Assembly: GCA_044375555.1 (NCBI GenBank)
Contig: JBILML010000001.1
Span: forward strand, 143,656-207,655
Length of the DNA: 64,000 bases
Reading direction: 5' to 3'
Source: UBA967 sp044375555
GTDB taxonomy: Bacteria > Verrucomicrobiota > Verrucomicrobiia > Chthoniobacterales > Terrimicrobiaceae
Shown here: positions 42,717 to 51,073 of the stretch, piece after piece
How the letters are laid out: each line of letters opens with the position of its first letter
How positions within the stretch are numbered: position 1 is the first letter of the stretch
The notes under the pieces: generated by a model
What the model saw: the letters and a program-made list of their open reading frames with translations, nothing else
Told to the model about the DNA's origin: nothing
Database searches by the model: none
Translations under genes and position numbers: made by a program

Positions 42717-44006
42717 ATGCACCCCCACCCATCCACCACCGAGACACTCTCCCGTCGATCCTTCATCAAGGCCGGACTTGCCACCGCTGCCGGCACCATC
42801 TTTTTCCCATACATCGCTCGATCGAATCCCATCGGCGCGAACAACCGCGTCCGTATGGCGCTCATCGGTTGCGGCCTCATCATGGGTGGTCACCACGGTT
42901 GGGCGCAGTCCCACCCGATGATCGACCTTGTGGCTGTCTGCGATGTGAAAACATCCATGCGCGAAGCCGCTCTGGCCAAGCTGAAACAAAAGAACCCCGA
43001 CGCCGTCGGGTATGTCGATTACGGCGACATCATGGCCCGCAGCGATATCGACGCCGTCATCATCGCCACGCCCGACCACTGGCACGCTGCGATCTCGATC
43101 GATGCCATGCGCGCCGGGAAGGATGTTTTTGTCGAAAAACCCATGGCCCTCACACTCGACGAGGCGGCGGCGATGGTGGCAGCAGAAAAACGCTACGGTC
43201 GCATCCTTCAAGTCGGCAGCCAGCAACGCTCAGACTCCGCGATGCGTCAGGCTGTGGATATCGTTCGCAACGGTTGGATCGGCGAGATCACCGAGATTCA
43301 TATTGATTTAAAAGGCGAGTTTGCCCCCGTCAGCCTGCTCCCCGAGGAGCCCATCCCGGCGGATATCGACTACGACCGCTGGCTCGGCCCTGCTCCCTGG
43401 AGGCCCTATAATAGCACCCGCGTGCTTGGTAATTTTGGCGGCGGATGGCGCATCTTCTGGGACTATGGATCGCGCAAAAACGGCGACTGGGGGGCGCACC
43501 ACTTCGACATCGTGCAATGGGCCCTCGGCATGGATGGCAACGGGCCCGTGCTCTTCGTTCCGAAGGGATTCGAAGGGGAGCCCTATCAATACCACCAGTA
43601 TGCCAATGGCCTGAAAGTCACCGCCTCGCTGAAGGGTGGTGGGCCTGCCAACGGAGCAATGATCCGCTTTGTCGGAAAAAACGGTGAGGTCAAAGTATCA
43701 CGCGGCGAAATCGAAACCACGCCTGCTGGGCTGGCTTCACAAATTCCCTCGTCCAGCGAATTTCGCGCCTACCGCTCGAATGACCACCGTCAAAACTGGC
43801 TCGACTCAATCATTTCAAGACGGCCCCCGATTTGTCCGGCCACCGTCGGCGCAAGCACCTTTGACATCTGCGGCCTCGCGGGAATCGCCGAGCGCCTCAA
43901 CCGCCCGGTCCGCTGGAACCCCGAAAAACGGGAAATCACCGGTGACCCTGAGGCTGCACGCTTCGCCGACTACACCCGCCGCGCGGGATACCCACTCCCT
44001 GTTTGA
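42717..44006 (+). CDS. Tat-exported Gfo/Idh/MocA oxidoreductase, tandem copy 2
   Basis: 429 residues from the ATG at 42717 (a very long in-frame extension upstream is a shadow of copy 1). Twin-arginine motif SRRSFIKAGLATAAG, Rossmann ALIGCGLIMGGHH, EKPMALTLDEAAAM and GDWGAHHFDIVQWAL, as in copy 1. Divergent places: start, YNSTRVLGNFGGG (NNERVLGWWAGG in copy 1) and KVSRGEIETTPAGLASQI. The two stops are both followed by the string AAAACTCTA, so the duplicated unit ran past the stop codon. Specialisation after duplication is possible. Confidence 0.93.
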   Translation: MHPHPSTTETLSRRSFIKAGLATAAGTIFFPYIARSNPIGANNRVRMALIGCGLIMGGHHGWAQSHPMIDLVAVCDVKTSMREAALAKLKQKNPDAVGYVDYGDIMARSDIDAVIIATPDHWHAAISIDAMRAGKDVFVEKPMALTLDEAAAMVAAEKRYGRILQVGSQQRSDSAMRQAVDIVRNGWIGEITEIHIDLKGEFAPVSLLPEEPIPADIDYDRWLGPAPWRPYNSTRVLGNFGGGWRIFWDYGSRKNGDWGAHHFDIVQWALGMDGNGPVLFVPKGFEGEPYQYHQYANGLKVTASLKGGGPANGAMIRFVGKNGEVKVSRGEIETTPAGLASQIPSSSEFRAYRSNDHRQNWLDSIISRRPPICPATVGASTFDICGLAGIAERLNRPVRWNPEKREITGDPEAARFADYTRRAGYPLPV

Positions 44007-44026
44007 AAACTCTAACAACCACAATT

Positions 44027-45871
44027 ATGAAACACCTTTTCACCACCCTCTTCCTCGCCACCGCCTTGGCCGCACAAGCAGCCATTCCGGCGGATGTCCT
44101 CGAAAACCTTGCCTCGTCGGATTTGACGAAGCGCTTCGAGGCGGAAACAAAGCTCCGCCAACTCGCCTACGAGGCCGGAAAACCCGGAGCTGACACGGCC
44201 ACCACAGCCGCTTTGGAAAAAGAGCTTCTGGCACTCGCCTCGGACAAGGCGGCCCCCGAACCTTCGCGCCTCAGCGCCTTGGAGCAACTGCCCTTCCTGG
44301 CCTCCGCCTCCTCGGTTCCCCGTCTCGGCGCCCTGCTCTCCGATCCCACGCCCCTCATTCGCGAAGGTGCCCGCTGCGCTTTGCAGAACAATCCAGACCC
44401 CGCCGCATCCGCGCCGCTCCTGCAGGCTCTTGAAAAAGCCGACCAACCTGCGTGGACGCTCGGTCTCATGAACTCGCTCGCCACGCGCGCTGATGCCTCC
44501 GCTATCCCCGCATTCGCCGCCAGGTTGACCTCGCCAAATCCCGCCATTGCCTCGCTGGCTGCCCAATCCCTCGGCTCGCTCGGCGGAAAAGAGGCGTTCA
44601 AGGCGTTGAACAACTTCCTGCCAAACTGCCCGCCCGCGATTCTTCCTGCGGCCCAAGATGCCCTCGTCCGCTGTGCAACAAAACAAGCGGATGGCGACAA
44701 AGCAATTTCCGCCCTTTGGCCAAAAGCCGTCAACGCCGCTATCCGTTGCGAGATTTTCAATGCCCTTGCCAGCCTTGGTGACGGCTCCCAAGCCGCGCCC
44801 CTTGTCACCGAACTCCTCGCGAAACAAGACACTCCGGGCACCACCGAAATCCTCCACCTCGCCGTTCTTTCAGGCAACGCCAAGCTGAAGGATCCCGTCC
44901 TCGCCGCACTGCCAACCCTCAATGAGGATGCACGCCTCGCCGTGCACGCCGCGCTGGCGCAAAAATCGGACATCTCGCGAGAAGATGATCTCCTGGCCCT
45001 CGCCGCAGCCCTGGATGGAAACAAAAAAACCATCGCCATCGAACTTCTTGGCTCCTGCGGCACCGAAAAAAGCGTGGACTTTCTCGTCGCCGAAGCCATG
45101 AAAAAATCCGCTCAAACCTTGCCTTCCACCTCCCTCGCGATCAACCGCCTGAAAGTTTCCGGCCTGGACCAGCGCCTCTTGGAGCAGGCGGTTGCTCCAA
45201 CTGGGCCAGTGGCTGCACAAGCCATGATGCTGTTAAGCTTCCGGAATCCCGAAGGCACCGAAAATGTCCTCTTGAAACTCGCCGCGCCAGACGCTCCGAC
45301 AGACTCCAAGGCCAGCGCCCTTTCCGCTTTGGAAACCGTGGGTGGATTTGAATCAGGCACTCGACTCATCCAGTGGATTGCAATGACTCCTTCGGGCAAA
45401 GACCCCAAGCCCTACATTGCCGTCTTTCGCAGGATCGCTCCCCGACTGAATGCGTCATCCGCCCTGTGGAAGTCCGCCTTCCTGCCGGCCTTTGAATCCG
45501 CCCCTGTGGAAAACCGCAACGCTCTCCTTCTGACCATTCCAGGTCTCCGCTGCCCCGAATCCGGAGCCACGCTTGTCGAATGGATTCGCACGGATAAGGC
45601 GGCCATGCGAACGAACGCCATCGAGGAGTTGTTAAGTTGGTCCACCTTCGATGCGGGAAACTCGATTCTCGCCGCCGCAGTCCTTCCCGACTTGGACGCG
45701 GCCGATCGTGAGAAACTTTTTCAAGGCGCCAGCAAGCTATTCCTTCCCAGCGTCAATGCGCCACCTCATCTCAAAAAAGACTACGCCAAAAAAGTCCTCG
45801 CCGCCGCACCGGAAGGCCCAATCCGCGATTCCATCCAGGAGGCCATGAAGAGCGCCAACCTTCCAAACTAA
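44027..45871 (+). CDS. secreted HEAT-repeat protein
   Basis: 614 residues from the ATG at 44027 (a TTG at 44003 would only extend the leader). Signal peptide MKHLFTTLFLATALAAQA. The rest is alpha-helical repeats of about 30-35 residues (LASSDLTKRFEAETKLRQLA, SVPRLGALLSDPTPLIREGA, LTSPNPAIASLAAQSLGSLG), characteristic of HEAT/PBS-lyase-like solenoids in PVC bacteria. No catalytic motif. Its role in the cluster is unknown; a scaffold is likely. Confidence 0.85.
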   Translation: MKHLFTTLFLATALAAQAAIPADVLENLASSDLTKRFEAETKLRQLAYEAGKPGADTATTAALEKELLALASDKAAPEPSRLSALEQLPFLASASSVPRLGALLSDPTPLIREGARCALQNNPDPAASAPLLQALEKADQPAWTLGLMNSLATRADASAIPAFAARLTSPNPAIASLAAQSLGSLGGKEAFKALNNFLPNCPPAILPAAQDALVRCATKQADGDKAISALWPKAVNAAIRCEIFNALASLGDGSQAAPLVTELLAKQDTPGTTEILHLAVLSGNAKLKDPVLAALPTLNEDARLAVHAALAQKSDISREDDLLALAAALDGNKKTIAIELLGSCGTEKSVDFLVAEAMKKSAQTLPSTSLAINRLKVSGLDQRLLEQAVAPTGPVAAQAMMLLSFRNPEGTENVLLKLAAPDAPTDSKASALSALETVGGFESGTRLIQWIAMTPSGKDPKPYIAVFRRIAPRLNASSALWKSAFLPAFESAPVENRNALLLTIPGLRCPESGATLVEWIRTDKAAMRTNAIEELLSWSTFDAGNSILAAAVLPDLDAADREKLFQGASKLFLPSVNAPPHLKKDYAKKVLAAAPEGPIRDSIQEAMKSANLPN

Positions 45872-45892
45872 ACAACCTCACCAACCCACACC

Positions 45893-46942
45893 ATGCCAAG
45901 ACCACTAACCCTATTCACCGGCCAATGGGCCGACCTTCCACTCGCCGACCTCGCCCCGCTTGTGAAAAAAATGGGCTACGACGGCGTCGAACTCGCCTGC
46001 TGGGGCGACCACTTTGATGTCGACCAAGCCGCTTCGTCGAAATCCTACATCCGCGAAAAATGGGAACTCCTCGCCGACCACGGCCTCACCTGTTTCTCGA
46101 TCTCCAGCCACCTCGTCGGCCAGGCCGTGTGTGATCCGATCGATGCCCGCCACAAATCCATCCTCCCGCCCGATGTCTGGGGCGATGGCGAACCGGAAGG
46201 CGTGCGCCGCCGTGCCGCCAAAAAGATGGCGCTCACCGCGAAGGCAGCCCGCGCATTTTTCAACGCCAAGCCGGGCTTCTCGAAAGCTCCGCACCGCGTT
46301 GCCGTCAACGGATTCACCGGTTCCTCGATCTGGCATTCCATCTACGCGTTTCCGCCGACCTCGCAGGAATACTGGGACGCTGGCTTCACCGACTTCGCCA
46401 AACGCTGGCTGCCGATCCTCGAAGCCTTCGACAAAGCGGATGTCGATTTCGCCCTCGAGGTGCATCCCACCGAGATCGCCTTCGACATCGCCACCGCCGA
46501 GCGCGCCCTCGCCGCGGTGAAAAACCACCACCGCTTCGGCTTCAACTACGACCCCTCCCACCTCGGCTACCAAGGTGTGGACTATGTCGCCTTCATCCGA
46601 AAATTCGGCTCCCGCATTTTCCACGCGCACATCAAGGACGCGTGGTGGGGCCACGGCGACGGCTCGGTCGGCGTCTTTGGTGGTCACACGACTTTTGGTG
46701 ACGCCCGCCGCCAGTGGGATTTCCGCTCACCAGGTCGCGGCGACATCAACTTCGAGGAGGTCATTGTCGCCCTCAACGATGTCGGTTACCAAGGCCCGCT
46801 CTCAGTCGAATGGGAGGATATTCGCATGGATCGCATCCACGGCGCCACTGAGGCCGCCGCGCTCGTGCGCGATCTCGACTTCTCGCCGAGCGCCGTGGCG
46901 TTCGACGCGGCCTTCGACAAAAAGAAAGGCAAATCCAAATGA
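45893..46942 (+). CDS. sugar phosphate isomerase/epimerase-like TIM-barrel protein
   Basis: 349 residues, cytosolic. AP endonuclease 2/xylose-isomerase-like barrel: MGYDGVELACWGDHFDVDQA, HGLTCFSISSHLVGQAVCDP, FALEVHPTEIAFDI (metal-ligand Glu), NYDPSHLGYQGVDYV, FHAHIKDAWWGHGDG and GPLSVEWEDIRMDR (second ligand Glu). Members isomerise or epimerise keto-sugars, including 3-keto-sugars. Overlaps the next oxidoreductase gene by 4 bases. Confidence 0.9.
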   Translation: MPRPLTLFTGQWADLPLADLAPLVKKMGYDGVELACWGDHFDVDQAASSKSYIREKWELLADHGLTCFSISSHLVGQAVCDPIDARHKSILPPDVWGDGEPEGVRRRAAKKMALTAKAARAFFNAKPGFSKAPHRVAVNGFTGSSIWHSIYAFPPTSQEYWDAGFTDFAKRWLPILEAFDKADVDFALEVHPTEIAFDIATAERALAAVKNHHRFGFNYDPSHLGYQGVDYVAFIRKFGSRIFHAHIKDAWWGHGDGSVGVFGGHTTFGDARRQWDFRSPGRGDINFEEVIVALNDVGYQGPLSVEWEDIRMDRIHGATEAAALVRDLDFSPSAVAFDAAFDKKKGKSK

Positions 46943-48105
46943 GCGCCTCCAAACGCAAAATCCGCATGGGCATGGTCGGCGGCGGACGCGGAGCGTTCAT
47001 CGGAGGCGTCCACCGCATGGCAGCGGCCCTCGACGGCCAGATCGAACTCGTCTGCGGCGCGTTCAGCAGTGACCCGCAACGCTCGCGCGACTCGGGAGCC
47101 GATTTCTTCCTCCCTCCGGAGCGCTGCTACGGCACCTTCGAGGAGATGATGAAGTCCGAAGCCGCTCGCCCGCTCGGCGAGCGCATGGATTTCGTCGCCA
47201 TCGTCACCCCGAACCATGTTCACTTCCCCGCCGCCAAGGCAGCACTGGAACATGGCTTCCCGGTTCTCTCCGACAAACCGGCGACCTTTAATCTCGCGGA
47301 GGCGAAAGAACTCGGCGCCCTCGTTGCCAAAACAGGTCTCCTCTACGGTCTCACCCACAACTACACCGGCTACCCGCTCGTCAAAGAAGCCCGCGATATC
47401 GTGCGCTCTGGCCAACTCGGAAAAATTCGCAAGGTCGTCGTCGAATACCCGCAAGGTTGGCTCTCCACCCGTCTTGAGGAATCCGGCCAAAAGCAAGCCG
47501 CCTGGCGCACCGATCCAACGAAGTCAGGAGCAGCGGGTTGCCTCGGCGATATTGGCACTCACGCTGAGAACCTCGCCGAATACATCACCGGCCTGCACAT
47601 TCAGGAACTCGCCGCTGACCTTACGACTTTCGTCGAAGGCCGCGCACTCGACGACGACGGCAATGTCCTCCTCCGCTTTGATAACGGCGCCAAGGGTATC
47701 CTCCACTCGTCCCAAATTTCCGTGGGCGAGGAGAACAACCTCACCATCCGCGTCTATGGGGAACTCGGTGGCCTCGAGTGGCACCAGCAGGAACCGAACA
47801 CGCTCCTGGTGAAGTGGAACGACCGCCCGACGGAGATCCGCCGCACAGGTCAAGGCTACCTCGGGGCAAACGCTGCCGCGCACACACGCATTCCGGCGGG
47901 CCACCCCGAGGGCTACCTCGAGGCCTTCGCCAATATCTATCGCAACTTCGCCAACCACCTCCGCGCCGTCATCGACGGGACCACACCCGACGCCACCGCG
48001 CTCGACTACCCGAAGATTTCCGATGGCATTCGCGGCATGGCCTTCATCGAGGCGGCGGTGGACAGTTCTAAACACAACGCCCGCTGGACCCCGCTCCCCG
48101 CATGA
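46939..48105 (+). CDS. cytosolic Gfo/Idh/MocA oxidoreductase
   Basis: 388 residues, no Tat signal. Nucleotide fold IRMGMVGGGRGAFIGGVHRM, then IVTPNHVHFPAAKAALEHG, SDKPATFNLAEAKEL, and a GAAGCLGDIGTHAENLAEYI motif that takes the place of the usual His-containing motif in the relatives above. It overlaps both neighbours by ATGA. Likely reduces the oxidised sugar product after uptake, paired with the isomerase just upstream. Confidence 0.92.
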   Translation: MSASKRKIRMGMVGGGRGAFIGGVHRMAAALDGQIELVCGAFSSDPQRSRDSGADFFLPPERCYGTFEEMMKSEAARPLGERMDFVAIVTPNHVHFPAAKAALEHGFPVLSDKPATFNLAEAKELGALVAKTGLLYGLTHNYTGYPLVKEARDIVRSGQLGKIRKVVVEYPQGWLSTRLEESGQKQAAWRTDPTKSGAAGCLGDIGTHAENLAEYITGLHIQELAADLTTFVEGRALDDDGNVLLRFDNGAKGILHSSQISVGEENNLTIRVYGELGGLEWHQQEPNTLLVKWNDRPTEIRRTGQGYLGANAAAHTRIPAGHPEGYLEAFANIYRNFANHLRAVIDGTTPDATALDYPKISDGIRGMAFIEAAVDSSKHNARWTPLPA

Positions 48106-49100
48106 AAATCAAACACCTCGCCCTCGCCATGATTCTTGGTTCAATCATCTTGGCCGAAGCCGCTGATACCCCGAAGCGTGTCCTTGTTTGCACGACCACC
48201 ATGGGCTTCCGTCACCCATCGATCCCCTACGGCGAAGAGGCTCTTGCAGCCATGGATGCCGCCGCACCGGACTTCGAGATCGTCGGCTGGCTCCGCCAAC
48301 CGGACATCGATGTTCCGAAGCCGCCGAATCCTCCCCGTAAGCCAGCGGACGACGCCCCGCAGGCCGAATTGGAAAAATACAACGCCCAACTCGCCGCACA
48401 CTCGGAAGCAATGGAGGTGTGGAATCGCGATACGAAGCCGGAAGCAGATCGCAAGCAGACCGAGTTCAATGCAGCCATGGCGAAAGCCCTTGAGCCGCTC
48501 TCCCCACAAGCCCTCCGCGACAACCGCATCGATGCCGTGATCTTTTGCAACACCTCAGGTGCCCTTCCGCTCCCCGATGTCGAGGGCTTTGTGGAATGGC
48601 TTCGCTCCGGTGGCGCGTTTATCGGCATGCACGCCGGTAGCGACACGCTCAAGGACTCGCTCCCCTTCACCGAAATGCTCTGCGGAACCTTCGACGGTCA
48701 CGGCCCTCAAGTTCCCGCCACCCTTCACTCGGGCGACAAGGACCATCCGGCCAACGGCAACATCGGCGACATTTGGGCTCTCTCGCAGGAGGAAATGTAT
48801 CTCATCAAAAACCAAAAGCGCGACCAAGTGCGCTCGGTCTGGTTCATGCGTCACCACCCGAACAAACCAGAGGAGAAAGGTTTCTTCCCGGTCGCCTGGG
48901 TGCGGGGCCTCGGCGAGGGACGCGTCTTCTACACCACCCTCGGCCATCGCGAGGATTTGTGGAGCACCGACCCCGCCCTCAAAGGCCGCATCAACCCGGT
49001 CGAAACTTCCAACCAATTTCGGAGTCACCTGCTCGGAGGAATCCGCTGGGCCCTCGGACTGGCTGGCGGCTCCTCCGAGCCAAACCCACAAACCAACTAA
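48102..49100 (+). CDS. ThuA domain protein
   Basis: 332 residues with a short hydrophobic start (LALAMILGSIILAEAA) that may be a signal peptide. ThuA/type-1-glutamine-amidotransferase-like fold: KRVLVCTTTMGFRHPSIPYG, ALRDNRIDAVIFCNTSGALP, FVEWLRSGGAFIGMHAGSDT, MLCGTFDGHGPQVPATLHSG, VWFMRHHPNKPEEKGFFPVA and RSHLLGGIRWALGLAGG. In Agrobacterium ThuA acts with an oxidoreductase on disaccharides. It overlaps the preceding gene by ATGA. The 3' end is duplicated, in diverged form, at 50960. Confidence 0.93.
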   Translation: MKIKHLALAMILGSIILAEAADTPKRVLVCTTTMGFRHPSIPYGEEALAAMDAAAPDFEIVGWLRQPDIDVPKPPNPPRKPADDAPQAELEKYNAQLAAHSEAMEVWNRDTKPEADRKQTEFNAAMAKALEPLSPQALRDNRIDAVIFCNTSGALPLPDVEGFVEWLRSGGAFIGMHAGSDTLKDSLPFTEMLCGTFDGHGPQVPATLHSGDKDHPANGNIGDIWALSQEEMYLIKNQKRDQVRSVWFMRHHPNKPEEKGFFPVAWVRGLGEGRVFYTTLGHREDLWSTDPALKGRINPVETSNQFRSHLLGGIRWALGLAGGSSEPNPQTN

Positions 49101-49106
49101 AACACC

Positions 49107-49169
49107 ATGCCCTACTTCCCGACTATCCCGAAAATTGCCTACGAAGGTCCTGGATCCAAAATTCCTTAA
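49107..49169 (+). pseudogene. xylA: xylose isomerase remnant (first 20 codons)
   Basis: An ATG 6 bases after the thuA stop opens a frame MPYFPTIPKIAYEGPGSKIP then stop. Xylose isomerases begin with just such a start (YF-x-IPKI-x-YEGP-x-SxNPLAF); the match is lost after KIP, exactly where the AT-rich inserted segment begins. The remainder of xylA is not in the window. The next gene's ATG follows directly on the stop. Confidence 0.7.
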
Positions 49170-50873
49170 ATGAGAATCTTATGCGCTAAATCCCGCCCAT
49201 TAAATCAAAAGAAATTGTTTACGAAAACACTCGCAGCGATTTTTGCAGTTTCCCTATCGATCCTGCCAGCACAGTCGGAATGGCTGTGGCCATCCGAGCC
49301 GCCGGCGGATTGTCCGGCGCCTAAGTCAGAGGCCGCCACCGGCATTGTCTTCACCGGCCGCCATGCGGAATATACCAATGCCGATACTTGGTATCCGTCG
49401 TGGGGTGCCGATGGCCGGCTCTATTCGCCCTTCACCGATGGCTCAGTCAACGGGGTGGGCTCCTTTTCGGGCGGAAAGAATGCGGTCGTCGGCCATGCGA
49501 TCATCACCGGTGACGATCCGCTCAAGCTCCAGGTGCTCGAGCCAGGGATTATCCCTGGCAATCCGGCCCCCTACGGCGGCCGCTACCCCGCCGGTGGCCT
49601 GATGCACAACGGCATCTGGTATATCGGCACCTATGGCCTGGCCAACGGCGACTACGGCCTCAACTGGCCAATCCTGGGTCCTTGCGCCGGCTTCCACATC
49701 TCAAAGGATCTCGGCAAGACTTGGACGCCTTCGCCGCTCTCGACCGAACCCGGAAAGGCCCTGTTTCCCGAGCCAACGAAGTTTAAGGATCCGATCAAAA
49801 TGGGCTCGCCGCACTTTGTCGACTTTGGCAAGAACATGGAGCATTCGCCCGATGGCAAAGCCTATCTGGTCGGCCATGGCACGACCGAACGCGACCTGGA
49901 AGACCGCAAGGCGAACGCCAGCTGGATCACCGGCGACCAAATCTATCTCTGCCGTGTCGTTCCCAGCCCCGAAACCATCAACAATCCGGCCGCCTACGAG
50001 TTCTTTGCCGGGAACGATGCCGACGGCAAAGCCATCTGGTCGGCCGATTTCGCCAGCATCAAACCGATCCTCGAGTGGGACAACCGCCTCGGCTGTGTCA
50101 CCATCACCTACAACGCGCCGCTGAAGAAATACCTGATGTGCGTGACCGATGGCGGCACGACCGAAAGCAAATACAACACCGGCATCTTCGAGGCCGACCA
50201 GATGACCGGTCCTTGGAAGCTGGTTTCGTGGATGCAGGACTTCGGGGAGCAGGCCTACTTTGTCAACATCCCATCGAAATTCATCTCGGCCGACGGCCGG
50301 ACCCTGTGGCTGTGCTACTCGGCCAATTTCTGTAACCACATGTGGGGTCGCAAGGCCTACCGCGCCGATCCGCCAGGCAGCGCCTACGCCATGTGCCTGC
50401 AGGAAGTCCGCCTGCTCAAGCCCGGCGAGGCGCCGCCTCAGGAAACCCCGCTGACCTCCCGCGCCAACCGGGCCCGCGAGGCCAAGGTGGCCGCCAGCTC
50501 AACCCACAAGGATTCTGCGGTGGCCGGGCTCACCGACGGCGTGGCCGGCGGCTTTCCCGGCGACAACGCCAACGAATGGTCCTCCAACGGCGAACGCGAT
50601 AGTGCTTTCTTCCGCCTGGCCTGGGAGCCGTCGGTCACCATCGGCAAGATTACTCTCTACGACCGGCCCAATGACATAGACCAGGTGCAGGCCGGTCTGC
50701 TGGTTTTCTCCGATGGCACCACCCTGCCGGTCGGCGAGCTGCCCGACGATGGCAAGACCGGCACCGAGGTGACTTTCGCTCTCAAGACCGTTTCCTGGGT
50801 CGCCTTCTTCGTCACCAAGGTCAAACCCAGCACGCGCAACATCGGACTCTCGGAAATCACCGTGTCCAAGTAA
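49170..50873 (+). CDS. secreted five-bladed-propeller-like glycosidase-fold protein, probably acquired
   Basis: 567 residues. Signal peptide KKLFTKTLAAIFAVSLSILPAQS after an unusual basic start. Middle part has Trp-rich short motifs of a propeller (GSFSGGKNAVVGHAIITGDD, GDYGLNWPILGPCAGFHISK, LTDGVAGGFPGDNANEWSSN in the C-terminal part); DUF4185- or GH43-like folds are candidates. The C-terminal roughly 140 residues resemble a discoidin-like domain. It interrupts xylA, is richer in CTG than its neighbours, and its leader is AT-rich, so it looks inserted. Function not established. Confidence 0.72.
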   Translation: MRILCAKSRPLNQKKLFTKTLAAIFAVSLSILPAQSEWLWPSEPPADCPAPKSEAATGIVFTGRHAEYTNADTWYPSWGADGRLYSPFTDGSVNGVGSFSGGKNAVVGHAIITGDDPLKLQVLEPGIIPGNPAPYGGRYPAGGLMHNGIWYIGTYGLANGDYGLNWPILGPCAGFHISKDLGKTWTPSPLSTEPGKALFPEPTKFKDPIKMGSPHFVDFGKNMEHSPDGKAYLVGHGTTERDLEDRKANASWITGDQIYLCRVVPSPETINNPAAYEFFAGNDADGKAIWSADFASIKPILEWDNRLGCVTITYNAPLKKYLMCVTDGGTTESKYNTGIFEADQMTGPWKLVSWMQDFGEQAYFVNIPSKFISADGRTLWLCYSANFCNHMWGRKAYRADPPGSAYAMCLQEVRLLKPGEAPPQETPLTSRANRAREAKVAASSTHKDSAVAGLTDGVAGGFPGDNANEWSSNGERDSAFFRLAWEPSVTIGKITLYDRPNDIDQVQAGLLVFSDGTTLPVGELPDDGKTGTEVTFALKTVSWVAFFVTKVKPSTRNIGLSEITVSK

Positions 50874-50891
50874 ACCCAACAAGGACGGAAC

Positions 50892-50961
50892 ATGAAAACC
50901 ACCCTCTCGATCGCCAGCCTGCTGCTGGGAATCTCGCTGACGGCAGCGGAATACGTGTAGT
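50892..50961 (+). other. 22-codon signal-peptide-like ORF remnant
   Basis: ATG at 50892 gives a signal peptide (KTTLSIASLLLGISLTAAEYV) and then a stop. The peptide ends exactly where the thuA-like 3' remnant begins, so it is likely the beginning of a gene broken by deletion. No product is expected. Confidence 0.5.
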
Positions 50962-51047
50962 CACCTTCTCGGAGGAATCCGCGGGGCCCTCGGCCTCGCT
51001 CAAGGCTTCTCCCAACCCAACCCAACCCCACAACCAACTGACCACCG
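50960..51047 (+). pseudogene. 3' end of a second thuA-like gene
   Basis: Bases 50960-51047 align with the end of the intact ThuA gene: SHLLGGIRGALGLAQGFSQPNP (here read in the frame AGTCACCTT), against RSHLLGGIRWALGLAGGSSEPNP in the intact copy. It is diverged, not an exact duplicate, and the rest of the gene is missing. It lies immediately before the MFS transporter. Confidence 0.7.
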
Positions 51048-51073
51048 GAGCAAAGACTCCCAATCATCCAGCC

